This document shows, piece by piece, positions 49,885 through 61,300 of a DNA stretch of 64,000 bases. Every line of letters begins with the position of its first letter. Within the stretch, counting starts at the first letter, position 1. The stretch is from positions 8,122,564-8,186,563 of the forward strand of contig CM060175.1 in assembly GCA_030549775.1 (NCBI GenBank), read 5' to 3'. The translations under genes and the position numbers were made by a program. This DNA is from Tamarix chinensis (lineage: Eukaryota > Streptophyta > Magnoliopsida > Caryophyllales > Tamaricaceae). The notes beneath the pieces are model-generated. The model saw only the letters and a program-made list of their open reading frames with translations. It was not told the DNA's origin and did not search any database.

Positions 49885-51674
49885 TGATGAGTTCATATTT
49901 TGACACATTTTATACCCTTATAGCTTAGTTTTTGGTAGTTTATTTGGCTAATATAGGGGAATAATTGTTGTTTTATGCTTAAGTGGTAAAAAATTGCATA
50001 AATATTATTATTTGAGCTAAAATGATATAATTTAAGTAAATTTAGAATAAAATAATATTTATTAATTTTATTTTGCAGGTTTTATTTTAAAATTAAAAAA
50101 AAAAGAAATAAGACCTTTGGACCAACGGCTGAAGGCCGAAGGTCCAAAGGCCTGGAGCAAACAAAACGTAGCCAAACGAGAACGCAAATGGTCAGCCGAA
50201 GAAAAGTCAAAGAAGAAAAAGAAAAGAGGCTGGGTGAGGGCTGACGTGGACGGACAACAAAAATTATAAAAATCACAAGAGCCGCAGGTCGAGAGAGAGT
50301 AGTGTGCGACAGAGAGGGTGTGTGGTAGAGAGCCTCAAGAGGCTCGAGGGAGCGGCAGAGCCTTTCGAGGCTCTGTGAGACGACGCAGAGAGAGAGAGAT
50401 GGGAGAGGCTCGACAGAGGAAACAACGAAGGACGAACAGGACGAGAAACAAGGAAACACGCCGCACGGAAGCCTCAACGCACGGAATGAGCAGCAGCCGC
50501 AAGTCAACCGAAAAAAAAGAAGAAAAATAAAAAGAATATTGCACGGAAATAAAGGCCGAGAAGGAAGAAAAATTAGAGGAAGAATTTATACCGGTAGAAT
50601 TTATTTCAGATAAAATTAATTTTTATCTGAATAAATTCTTAATCTTTTATCCAAAATTAATTTCGGTTATTTCTTTCTCTTATTTTTAGTTTATATTTTA
50701 GATATAAATTTCTGTGTAATTAATTCTTTAATTATGAGTGGCTGATTATTTATTGTTAGGGAATGAATTGAAACCCTAGACTATGGTTTGACTTATAAAT
50801 TATTTTATTTGATTCGTGAGATTGTTTCTTGACTCTATGTCAATTGCTATCGTTTATATGTATAATTCTGTCAAGTATAGTTTATTTGGTGCATGCCTTG
50901 TTCTGGTTCCTCATAAGTGACAGTATGTAGGATTATTTGCCTGCTAGGTGGCCATCTAAATATATTAGAATTATATGTATAAATTGCAGCTAGATTAGAT
51001 AACAATTCACCTAATCGTTTTGTGATTCTAACCGAAGTGGTAAAACGTTTCGATACGTGTGGGTCAAGGAAAGGAAATACAGCTAGACATGCTTTTTGTA
51101 CTAATTTGGGTACTTAGATTGACAGCCTTCCACTTACACTTAATGCATTAAATCTAGTTAAATATAGGAGCCGCTTGTTGCTGCTATACTGCTAGTATTT
51201 AATAGGGATAATATTGGTGCTTTGTCGAATTAAATAATTAAGGGAAGTAATATAAGGTGTATAGACCTACTTTTGGTGTGCAACTTGGTCGATATTTTTC
51301 TCATGATTAAAGGATGACTTAGAAATAAATATTATATTTTCAACCTAATCTAGTGGTGGATTTTTATTTCCCTAACATATTTCTCATATCTGCGGGTTTC
51401 CCATTATTTTCATTATTTTTATTATTAGTTTATTTTATTTTATTTACTCCTTTATTATTATTTTTATAAACTCCCATTAGTATTTTTCTTATTTATTTAT
51501 TTAGTGTTATTTAGTATTTTTTATTTTTATTTTTATTTTTAGTTTTAATTATTTTTAAGCTAGTTAGATAGAGGTGAGCCCTCTCAATCCCCGGCCTAGA
51601 ACGATACCCTTATTTACCAGTGCTATAATTGACAACAAGAGGGTTTAAATTGCGTCCCGGCTACGGTCACACCA
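49885..51674 (+). mobile_element. 3' LTR of the non-autonomous element, full length
   Basis: 1790 bp with the same ends as the 5' LTR. It keeps the 479-bp stretch 50443-50921 that the 5' copy has lost. The twin hairpins are at 50330-50345 and 50358-50373, and a TATA box is at 50265-50272. The open frames here on both strands are shadows of the GA-rich leader. Confidence 0.92.
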
Positions 51675-51963
51675 GTATTGCATGTACGTAATAGGGAGCT
51701 AGCATGCAACAAAGGGGTGAGAGGTGGAGTGTAAAACACTTGAATGAAAAAGGGTTGATTAAGGTGAGAAGTTGGTGGGGTTTAAGTGGGAAATAGACAT
51801 AATTGGTCACTTGATAATTAAGGATAATTAAGAGGGACGAGGATGGAAGGGTAAAAAAGGAGAATAAAGAATTTAGGAGGTTAAAATAAGGCGATTAAAC
51901 TAAGGTTAAGGATTAAGAAGCTAAACAACTGAAGATTAAGGTTAGGAATTTTGGGGCGTTACA
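51675..51963 (-). mobile_element. Tekay-type LTR, reverse, right piece (LTR start)
   Basis: The plus strand ends ATTTTGGGGCGTTACA at 51963. On the minus strand this is TGTAACGCCCCAAAAT, an LTR start. It joins 43697-44987 if the inserted element and one GTATT copy are removed. Confidence 0.65.
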
Positions 51964-53612
51964 CTTAGTCAATTGAGTTTATGTAAAAATGTGTTAATAA
52001 TCACTAATTCAAGTGACATTAAATATAATCAATCATCACTCTATTTGTATACGCAAGCAATTACTATAATTATATCTATATTTATTGTTATTATAATTAT
52101 ATAGTAACAATTATAATAATTGAAATCATAATTGAACAAAAATGTATCATAAGATGATTACTATTATCACTAGATATAATTATCACTCTATAATAGCACA
52201 ATCAGATAATCACTAAGCTAGTGATAGGATAATAACCATCACTACTAAAGACAATCCCCATTCTGTTAATGATAATCATCAAATTATTATGTGATAATGA
52301 CCAACTTTATTACCATTATTAATAATAAATAATTATCAGTATTATATTTTTATTATTGATATAAATTTCTCAAAATATAATTATGAATATAGTTATAATA
52401 ATTATATAATAATAATAATAGTTATAATTATAATTATAATAATTACCACTTTATGACAAGATAATTGTAAAACTTTGACTACTCTATTATTAAATAGTCA
52501 CCGAGTTGGGTATAGTAATCACATGCAACACTTTTATATGATTTTTTTACTATATAAATTATTTGTTGAAAAGTTGTATCTTAAAAATATTTTAAGCCAT
52601 AAAAAGTGATAGAGCTTGATTATGTTTCGTATTTGAAGGGTTTGTCATGTAATCAAGCATCAAAACTGAAAGTTATTATTTTACTTAATTTGACATATGA
52701 AATTGAAATATGGTGATTATATTTTATTTCCATGGTATATGTCTTATTTTAATGGTGATTATATCTTATTTTTATGGTGATTAGGTTCCTTATGTGAATA
52801 ATATGCTAAGAAAATATAATATGGATAATAAAAAAAATAGACAACCATAGTAATGATGGTTATATCTTAATTACATAATAACTATGTCATATATCCATGG
52901 TGATTATATCTTTTGTGTAAATTCATTATGTCCAACTTTTTATTTTACATCCTGGGAACACTTTGCTATGTGATCTTAGATTCATGATATGACAATGGAT
53001 TATTATGGCAGTAAAGATTATGAAAAAATAATTAAATAAAATAACTAATTTATTTATGGAAAAATGGCTAGCAACTAAAACATTAATGATGAAATAAATA
53101 ACAATTAAATATTAGATGTTTTAGAAGTTTCAAATTCAAGTTTAAATCGACGGGTCCTAGGATATTATACCTCCAGCAATGTGGGACCACAAGTTTGGTA
53201 CAAAACCCACCAAAACCAAGCAGCATGTTACTACTTTGGCACTCAAAATTTAATTATATTAATTTCAATTTTATTTTTATAATTAATTCTTTTAATTATT
53301 GATTCTTAAGAAAATAAATTAAAACTGTTACCTATACATTTTCTAATTTTCCTATATATATTAGGCGTTTTCCTTCATATAGTTAACTAGTTATAATATT
53401 AAAAAAATGTATTAAAAATTTACCATGTGGCAAATTGTGAGCGACATATGTTATGTGTTTATTGGGTCATGTGGCGACACTAAAATGTATTACAAAGGAT
53501 AGATTAGGGATAATACATTAGAGCTAGTGGGTGTGTGAAGGGACAAGCAAAGTGAAGATAAGAAAGAGAAAATGGAGAATAGATAGTTTTTTTTTCAACT
53601 ATATCAAGATTA
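51964..53612. other. AT-rich intergenic DNA, no gene seen
   Basis: Between 52660 and 52930 the phrase TGGTGATTATATCTTATTT recurs about five times in loose form. Short ATAAT runs lie near 52400. No coding sequence, tRNA or clear transposon end was found. Confidence 0.5.
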
Positions 53613-53877
53613 GGGTCATAAATGAGCTGAGTTGAGCCGAATTTCAGATTCAGACTCATCTCGTTTACCTGAAATAAAGCTTAAGTTTGACTCATTTAAC
53701 TATATGTACGAGACGAGGCGAGCTTACAAGGCTAAGCTAAAATTAACCTAAGTCGAACTTTTTTAGGCTAGAGCTCAATCCGTTTAATAAAATCATTTGA
53801 AAGTGAGGCTCAAATTTAACTTGTTTAATTAGACGAGCTTTTAACGAGCTGCGCTAAGTAGTTCGCCAGCTACCTTA
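53613..53877. mobile_element. hAT-like MITE rich in GAGCTGAG/ACGAGCT words
   Basis: It starts TAGGGTCATAAATGAGCTGAG and ends with the reverse of TAAGGTAGCTGGCGAAC. The interior has ACGAGCTTTTAACGAGCTG and similar words that mark a widespread plant MITE group. No matching eight-base target duplication was found, so the right end may be wrong. Confidence 0.5.
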
Positions 53878-54227
53878 GCTTATTTGCTGCTCTAACTGAG
53901 ACTATCAATGAGGGACGAGATATGTATGAGAGTGTTAATATTTGGGGGCTAGTTTTGTGTATGAATTCACCACCACTTTTCTTATTCCCTTGAGATCCAA
54001 TCTACACCAGAGGTTTATCTTAATTGTTAGTTGGCTTAATCCAATGGTAAATAAGGGTTTACATGTATTGTATTCAATGATAAGTTATATATAGTGAAGA
54101 TGTAAGTATGTATCTTATATCTTTTATCCTATATTTACGAGAATTGGTGCTATATCATTAATTACAAACTTTTATTTCTCAAAAAATATTACTTTTACTT
54201 CATTCATTTCATGATATAACAATTCGT

Positions 54228-54778
54228 ATATCATGTACCTAGGTGCACAATGTAAAGCATAATTAATGCGACAGTGTTAGAAAGGGCTCTAAGGGATGAT
54301 ACATGCCAAGACAATAAAGAAAAAAGGAGAAACTAAAGAACAATATATGCCTTTGTGACACAATACCAAAATTAGGAAAGAAATGGTAGTCATTAGTAGG
54401 GCTATTAACGAGTCGAGCCGAGTCTAGTTGGGGTGAGCTTGGGCTTACTCATTTATTAAACGAGCCTAAAAATAAAACTTGAACTTGACTTGTCAATAAA
54501 TAACCCTAACTTTTAACGAGTCGAGTCAAACTTTTAACGAACCAACTCCTGAGCTTTGGTGATAAATGAGCCGAGCTCACGAAGTTTTGTACTATAAATG
54601 AGCTTGAGTCCAAATTTATTATACTCAAGCTTGGCTTGTTTAATAATCGAGCCAAGTATTAGCCTAATTTTTAAATTTGTTTAATAAGTAAGCCGAACCG
54701 TTAATGAGTTGAGCTTAAGAAGTTAATGAACCGGTTTAGTTTGTCAACAACCTTAGCCATTGGCTAGGTACATGATAT
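54228..54778. repeat. 15-bp exact inverted repeat bracketing a MITE
   Basis: ATATCATGTACCTAG at 54228-54242 and its exact reverse complement at 54764-54778 enclose about 520 bp, including the hAT-like MITE at 54397-54755. They may be terminal repeats of an older element into which the MITE jumped. Confidence 0.6.
54397..54755. mobile_element. hAT-like MITE, 359 bp, with diverged 8-bp target duplication
   Basis: It begins TAGGGCTATTAACGAGTCGAG and ends with the reverse of TAAGGTTGTTGACAAAC, matching at 9 of the first 13 positions. The flanks GTCATTAG and GCCATTGG agree at six of eight bases, as expected for a hAT target duplication. It has no coding capacity. Confidence 0.65.
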
Positions 54779-54779
54779 A

Positions 54780-55250
54780 ATTTGCTATAATATAGATAGT
54801 ATGTATGTATATATATATTGGTATCATAAACATTTCTATTAGTGAGTTGATTATTTACTTGTGTATTGTTTGGTACATAGTAAGTTATTTGAAGAAGTTA
54901 TACTTTTAAAAAATTCTAAATATAAATTTATTTGATTTAAAATATATAAATTAAAAAAAAAGTTGTATTTCCCCTTCTCATTCATTTAATGAAAAACCTA
55001 CTTAAAGAAAAATATTATAAAAAATAAATTTTCTTTTATTTATTTTTATTTTACATATAAATTTATAAGTTATTTATAAAAAATAAATTAATTTTTACTT
55101 TTACTTTTCGCGTTTAAACCAAACAAATGGTGAAGTAATTATCTACACTAAAATTCTACGAAAGTGTTACAACCGACTTAACTGAAAAATTGTGACTTCG
55201 AAGCTTACAATTAACAATTAACGTACCAAATCGGGGCCTGGTTTAAATCC
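54780..55250. other. Intergenic interval upstream of the LUC7-like gene
   Basis: AT-rich with homopolymer runs. No clear TATA box was found near a plausible start site. It should hold the proximal promoter of the gene at 55365. Confidence 0.4.
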
Positions 55251-55252
55251 CG

Positions 55253-55261
55253 AAACCCTAA
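55253..55261 (+). promoter_or_regulatory. Telo-box (AAACCCTAA) about 105 bases before the start codon
   Basis: AAACCCTAA is a known plant element common in promoters and 5' leaders of translation and RNA-processing genes. Here it lies just upstream of the C-rich leader of the LUC7-like gene, which fits that class, but its use is inferred. Confidence 0.5.
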
Positions 55262-55364
55262 CGTTGATCAGAGTCCGATTCCTCAATCCGCTCTCTGAGA
55301 AACATCATCTACGTTCTCCGAATTTTCCCGCCCACCGCTCTCAGAGCCGTTCAGTATTTCCACC

Positions 55365-58300
55365 ATGGACGCTCAAAGGGCTCTTCTTGATGAGCTCATG
55401 GGTGCAGGTACGTTACAAGTCTGCCGTCCTTTCTCTCCTCTGCATCAATGTATGCTAGATTAGGGTTCTATTCATTTGGGATTATGTGTATAGCAGCTAA
55501 CTGTGAAACCGTGTATGGTTTATTGTAGCTCGAAACTTGACTGAAGAAGAGAAAAAGGGTTTCAAAGAAATAAAGTGGGATGATAAGGAGGTTTGCGCGT
55601 TCTATATGGTTCGATTTTGTCCGCACGATCTTTTCGTCAATACGCGCAGTGATCTTGGTTCGTCTTCTTTTCTCTTGCTTGTATCGGTGGTTGAGTTTCG
55701 AAATTTTTATCACGACGTAATTGTTATCAGCGTACAGAAAGTCGTGGATTATGTCTGTGAACCGCCCATATTTGAGTTATTGTTCAATTCATTTTTCATT
55801 TCTGTTGATTGGATTGCTTGAAGATAGTTAAGTACAGAAGTTGAAATTCAAGAATTAGTTATTGTTTCCTTCGTTCGCAGATGATTTATTATATCATTGA
55901 GGTATACTGAATAATTTTCTTTCAATGTCGAATCTGCTTCCTGAAACCAGGACCTTGTCCCAGGATTCATGATCCAAAGTTGAAGGAAAGGTAATTCATT
56001 AACTTCATTTGAAAGTTTATGTGGCGATTATTATTATGAGAGATTATCTCATGTCATTCATTTTGCTACTTGATGCGAGGTGCAGTATGCCCAATGTGGT
56101 TATTTTATAGATGCATTACTAGGCTTATTACTATATGTTCGTTGTTTCCATCTGTCTTCTTTTGTTTATTTGGTGGGGTATATTTTTCAGCTTCTTAGAC
56201 TATATAAATTTATAAGTTACAGGCTCTATATGTGTTTATGATGCAAATTAAGTTATGAGTTACATGGATGGTTTTTCATATAAGACATAAGCAGTCTTCG
56301 CTATTGCTGGTTGTACTTTTTTTCAGATAAAAGTGTATTAAAAGATATAAATGTTTTATGTTTGTTCCATAAAGTTATAAACATTTTTGAGTTTCAATGG
56401 CACAAACAATTAAATTTTGTTCCCATTACAGTGTAACAATTTAAAAATGAAGATTTTAATGTATAAATATTTAAACTTTGCTTTTATTAAGGCATAAATG
56501 TTTATGCTCTCATTAAGAATTTCCCTAAATTTAAAGTTTTTAAAACATTACGTCTTATTTGGAACAAAGTGTAAACATGTGTCTTTATGGGGAAGTAAAA
56601 AACGTCTATACTTTTGCAGGAGCAAACCTGAAACACTTATGCCTTCTAATATATTTTTGTCCATTTTTTTAAGCAACTAATGTAAACTCCCCCTCGCAAC
56701 ACCAAATCCTTGAGATATCAGTTAATTCTTTCAAATTAGTACCGCTAAATATTGTCATTATTGATTTAAAATAAGGGAATAAATTTAGACGTACACACAC
56801 ACATTATGTTTTGTTTATATTTATATATGGTTATTTATTATTATACAGATATTTATAATATATTTTGCATATGGAAAATCATTAACACACACACACTTTA
56901 TACATACATATAATGAATTAACATGTATGAATACTAACATTAAATCTTATAATGTACAAGAACCAATAAAATAACATAAATTTAATACAATGTTCTGACC
57001 ATTCTTGAATTTATGTTGTTTTATTTTGACAGTCTATACCTTCAAAATGAAGAAATTATAGTGCATCATAGTCATTTGTACTTTTATATGTCATCTGGCC
57101 CCTTGAAGCAGCGACCCTTGTTCATCCATTATTAAATAACAGTTGATTAGGCAGAATAATAGCTTTTTTATTTTACATATTTTTCAATAACTTGATCTTG
57201 ATGGGAGAAATGTAACATATTGGACATATTATATCTAAATAATTACTATATCCATATTAAAAATGAAGTCATATTAAAAATTTACGCATTTTTTTACAAA
57301 CTAATAAATATAGTCTTAAAATTCTATTTATTCCCTTCAGTAAAATATAACAAAGTGTTTAATACAAAGATGTCGAAAGAAAAAAAAAGGATAAATGTGA
57401 AAAATATGTTTTAACCTATCTAGAGGGAATTTCTTTTTTATATAAAAATTCGGTAATAAAATGACCTTTTTTTTTTAAATAGGGAAGGAGTATATTATTT
57501 CATAAATTTTGGCACATATATATCTAATGGGGTGAAACTAGCTTTTTATCCTTGCTTGGTTTCTGTTTATTTCATGCTTGGTTTCTACTTTTATATAGAT
57601 GTATATAGTATATCAGATAAAGATGCAATAGAAGAATATATAGTTAATTGTTTTGTAGAATAGGTTTTTATATTACCATTGCATGAACTGCTGTATTATC
57701 TCTGTTTGTTAGAGATTGTAGTTGACTGGGCTATCTTCCTCATTTATTAGCTAGGTAAATTTTATGCTGACATCAAATAGAAGTAAGTTACATGAGGAAA
57801 ATGGATTATAAGAAATGAAATTCAAACAAAATAAGAGAGAATAATGCCAAAGGTTTACCTTTGCATGAGTTTCGATTTTCATTGGTTAGATGTGTAGAAT
57901 TGATTCGAACCAAGGATAATGTTGGCTAGGTAAAATTGAATATTAAACAAATAAGAAAACAAATTATTTTAAAATTCTATCTTAGCTTGAGTTGCTGTGT
58001 ATCCTTGTTCCTTCTTTATTTTTTGTAGTATGTGATATGAATATAGAATTATCAAATAGAATGTGTCAGGTCAAACTTATTCAACAAACAGATCAATATA
58101 GCTATATTTAAATGGAAAAGTTAACAGGGGATTTGGTAAGAGCTCGGATTACGTGGAGGTGATAACGTGACAGTATAAGTTTGTATAACCAATGTGTATC
58201 TATAGAACAAACCAACTTGTATTTATGAGGGAAACTCTTATCAATCAATTAACTGCAGCTGCATGTTTATTTTCTAATAATGACTCTTCTAATCACATGC

Positions 58301-61300
58301 ATTGGAGTTGGTAAAGTTTTAGTTATGATGATTGTTCATTTATGCTTATTGCTGCTTAATTGTGCTTGTGGATTATATTATTTTTTGCTACTGTTGGGAA
58401 TAAAAAAATTGCATGTATCCATGAAATTCCTACTTTGGAACCCCTAAAGACAGATATAAAGCATGTGCATTTATGCTATTTGAATCTATACTATTTACTT
58501 AAACGCTAATGTTTGATTTTTTGCATTGGAGGTACCCAGTGACTTGTTTGTGTTATATATACTAGCACGCTATGTGTGCTGGATATGTTAAAGAAGTGTC
58601 TATGTATATCATTTAATTTATAACATAAAATTAAACAAACTAATGTGCGAGCTTGTTCATAAATAAAAAAATTGCATGTATCCGTGAAATTCCTACTTTG
58701 GAACCCCTAAAGACATAGCTATAAAGCTTTCTCATCTATGCTATTTGAATCTATACTATTTACTTCAATGCTAGTGTTTGATTTTTTGCATTGGAGCTAC
58801 CGAACAACTTGTTTCTGTTATATATACTAGTGTTTAAAAGCAGTTTTTTTTTTTTGATATGTTAAGGAAGTGTCTATGTATATAGTTTAATTTATAACAT
58901 AAAATTAAACAAATTAACGTGCAGGCTTGTTCATAAATATAAAAAGTTTATATATAATGTATAGCATTGGGATGCATGCTGTTATGTACAATTATGATGA
59001 TATTCAATAGATTAAATTTATTTTCTTCAATCATAATTTACACAGAATATAAATATAGAAAAATATGAATTAAAATTTAAACATGTTTTGTGGCTAATTA
59101 AAAGCCAACATGCAACAAACTATTATTCAAACTATGAAATTCATGCACTTGTGCATTTTGAAACATATCAAAGTTTGAACAAAGCATCACCAAAAGTTTA
59201 ATTTATGAGAAAAAATATGCAAAAGATGAAAATTACCTGCAGGTATTTGGAAAAAATTAGCAGATCATTTGAAGAGAGTAGCCTACCAAATGTAATAATG
59301 GGTTGATTGGGCTGGTCTTAGTCATGAGAGAGTAAGAAAAGTGATAGACAAAGATTGACATTTACACAAAATAAATGCTTGTTTGACTTTGCAGAATGGC
59401 GTGTAAGTCATTCTATGAGGGAAAGATAACTCTGAAAGCCTGCAAGTTAGACTTATATGAACAAGAAGCATGGAATGGATACTGCTGTTATTGTAAGGTT
59501 TTGCTGAATGGTTAATCCTTTTTTCTTTGGTGGTTACTCTTTTTCAAGAATATAGTGCAGGCCAAAGTTTTAACGTAATCATTAGTTGTTTACCAGAAGT
59601 GGGGTAGACTGGCGGCAATTAGAGTTTTAAGATTTTTGAAATTTAAATTTTTAGTTAGTTATTAGAATATATTAGTGGGGGGAGTTTTTTAGGGGTTAAT
59701 TACTTAGTATATAGATGCTTAAGACTCAGTTAGACAATTTTTGGAGCAGAGAAATATTATACAACAATAACTTCTCAATACTAAGAATTTTTGTATTAAA
59801 GATCAATGTAGTTTTGGTTGTTTTATTTCTTATATTCGGTGAATATTCATTGTATTAATCAACCCACTGATGGCTGAGTGATGTCTTCAATCGTTGTTGG
59901 TTGCTTATTGAAGTCTCTGTCATCCAACTTACTAAAGAAGCACAAAATACAGCAGCATGTACAGTTAAATGAAATTTTACATCAGAAAAACAACCCTTTT
60001 TTATGACTTTCTGATGATTGCTGCCACATTGTTGTATGGTGAAGACTTGCATTTGAACTACTTCTTGTTTGTATCATATTGGGGACTCATTACTTTGGAA
60101 TTACTGGACATATGATTGCTATGGATTGCTAATCCATACGCATTGGAAATACATGGTAATTAAGTGCTGGCTGCATGTGGGTAGTAAATACTAATTCGAG
60201 TTAAGAAAAATGAAAAATACAACTTGTTGGTTTTTACTATTTTGCTGCTGATTTCCAATATGTAATGTAAACAACTTGATTGGCTGATAGTGCTGGCAAC
60301 AAAGTGTCATTGGCCAAGATTTAATGCAAGTTTGTTTGCTTCAATATTTTCTAGATCATAATAAAGCAGATTGGTCATTCTTCCTTGGCTATAGTATGCT
60401 CATGTGGCAACACGTCGTGAGATTCTAGGGATGGAAAGTAACATTTCACTATACACTGGAGAACAATTGTATGAATTGAATACCTATATATATATATGAG
60501 GATTTAGTCACAATAAGGTCATGAGAAGTTTTCAAATGAGTTCTCAAGGAATAATATGAATTCCAGAGAGAATATTGGGTTAATTGAATTGATTGATTGT
60601 GCATCGGAGGCAATTAGGGTTAGGGTTTGTGATAACTAGAGACCAGAGGGCGAGAGACACAATGGACAGCAGAAGGTAGTGTTGTCAGGGGCCAAGGAGG
60701 CCAATTTGGTGGACTTGACTGTGGTGGAGAGTAGCCTATAGGTTTGCTATGGGAGGAATAGCATGTGTAAAGTGCATCCAATTAGATGCCTTGAGTTCCC
60801 TTCCATACGACTTAAACTAATGCCTATATGGGGTTGGCTCCAATTTGATCTGGCGCTTCCTTCTGGCCATGAGACAAATGATGCCTAGATGGATGGAGCA
60901 GTGGCAGCTTACGGGAGGTGGTCCCAAGTTTCAGGGTTCAGATGAATTTAATGATGGGTGTTGAGTTGCGACAAGAGTTTGATCACTATCCTAGTAGCAG
61001 TGTCGGCAGTAGTTTGGTGGCTAGAAAGGTTTCTCAACACCTGGTGAGGGTAGTGAGGTAGCCGTAAAGGGCCTCCAGGGGAAGTTGGGCTGCCATGGTG
61101 TTTTGGGCTATAGGAGGGGCTTGGCATAGATCGTGGTTGTGACAACCTGTGTGATTTAGGTGATGCAGGAGGTATAGGCAAGGTTATTGGGTTGGCATCA
61201 GGGTTTGTAGGTGCTGCAGAGGGGTGTGGGAGGTGTGCAAGGCACCAGGGCTCCAGGGGGCCTATGATGAAGCTGTTGGAAGCTTGTTGTAGATGTTGAG

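Larger units (their letters stand above)
44988..51674 (+). mobile_element. Non-autonomous LTR retrotransposon (LARD/TR-GAG type), 6.7 kb
   Basis: Two direct LTRs (44988-46299 and 49885-51674) flank a 3.6-kb interior, with identical five-base target duplications GTATT at 44983-44987 and 51675-51679. The primer site matches Asp tRNA and a polypurine tract AAGTGTGGGGGTG abuts the 3' LTR. There is no protease, RT, RNase H or integrase. The one reading frame resembles the C-terminal part of Athila/Tat-lineage gag, so enzymes would come from such a helper. Apart from one deletion the LTRs are nearly identical by eye, which makes this the youngest large element here. Confidence 0.9.

Noticed and set aside
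55264..55458. Open frame of 64 codons overlapping the first exon of the LUC7-like gene
   Set aside because: It is in another frame, runs over the 5' leader and the first intron, and has no homology. The LUC7 frame explains the sequence.
57465..57500. AGGGAAGGAGTATA as the right end of a second Stowaway MITE
   Set aside because: No matching CTCCTTCCCT-type left end with a TA flank was found within about 400 bases upstream. The text near 56688 (ACTCCCCCTCG) is too far and too poor a match.
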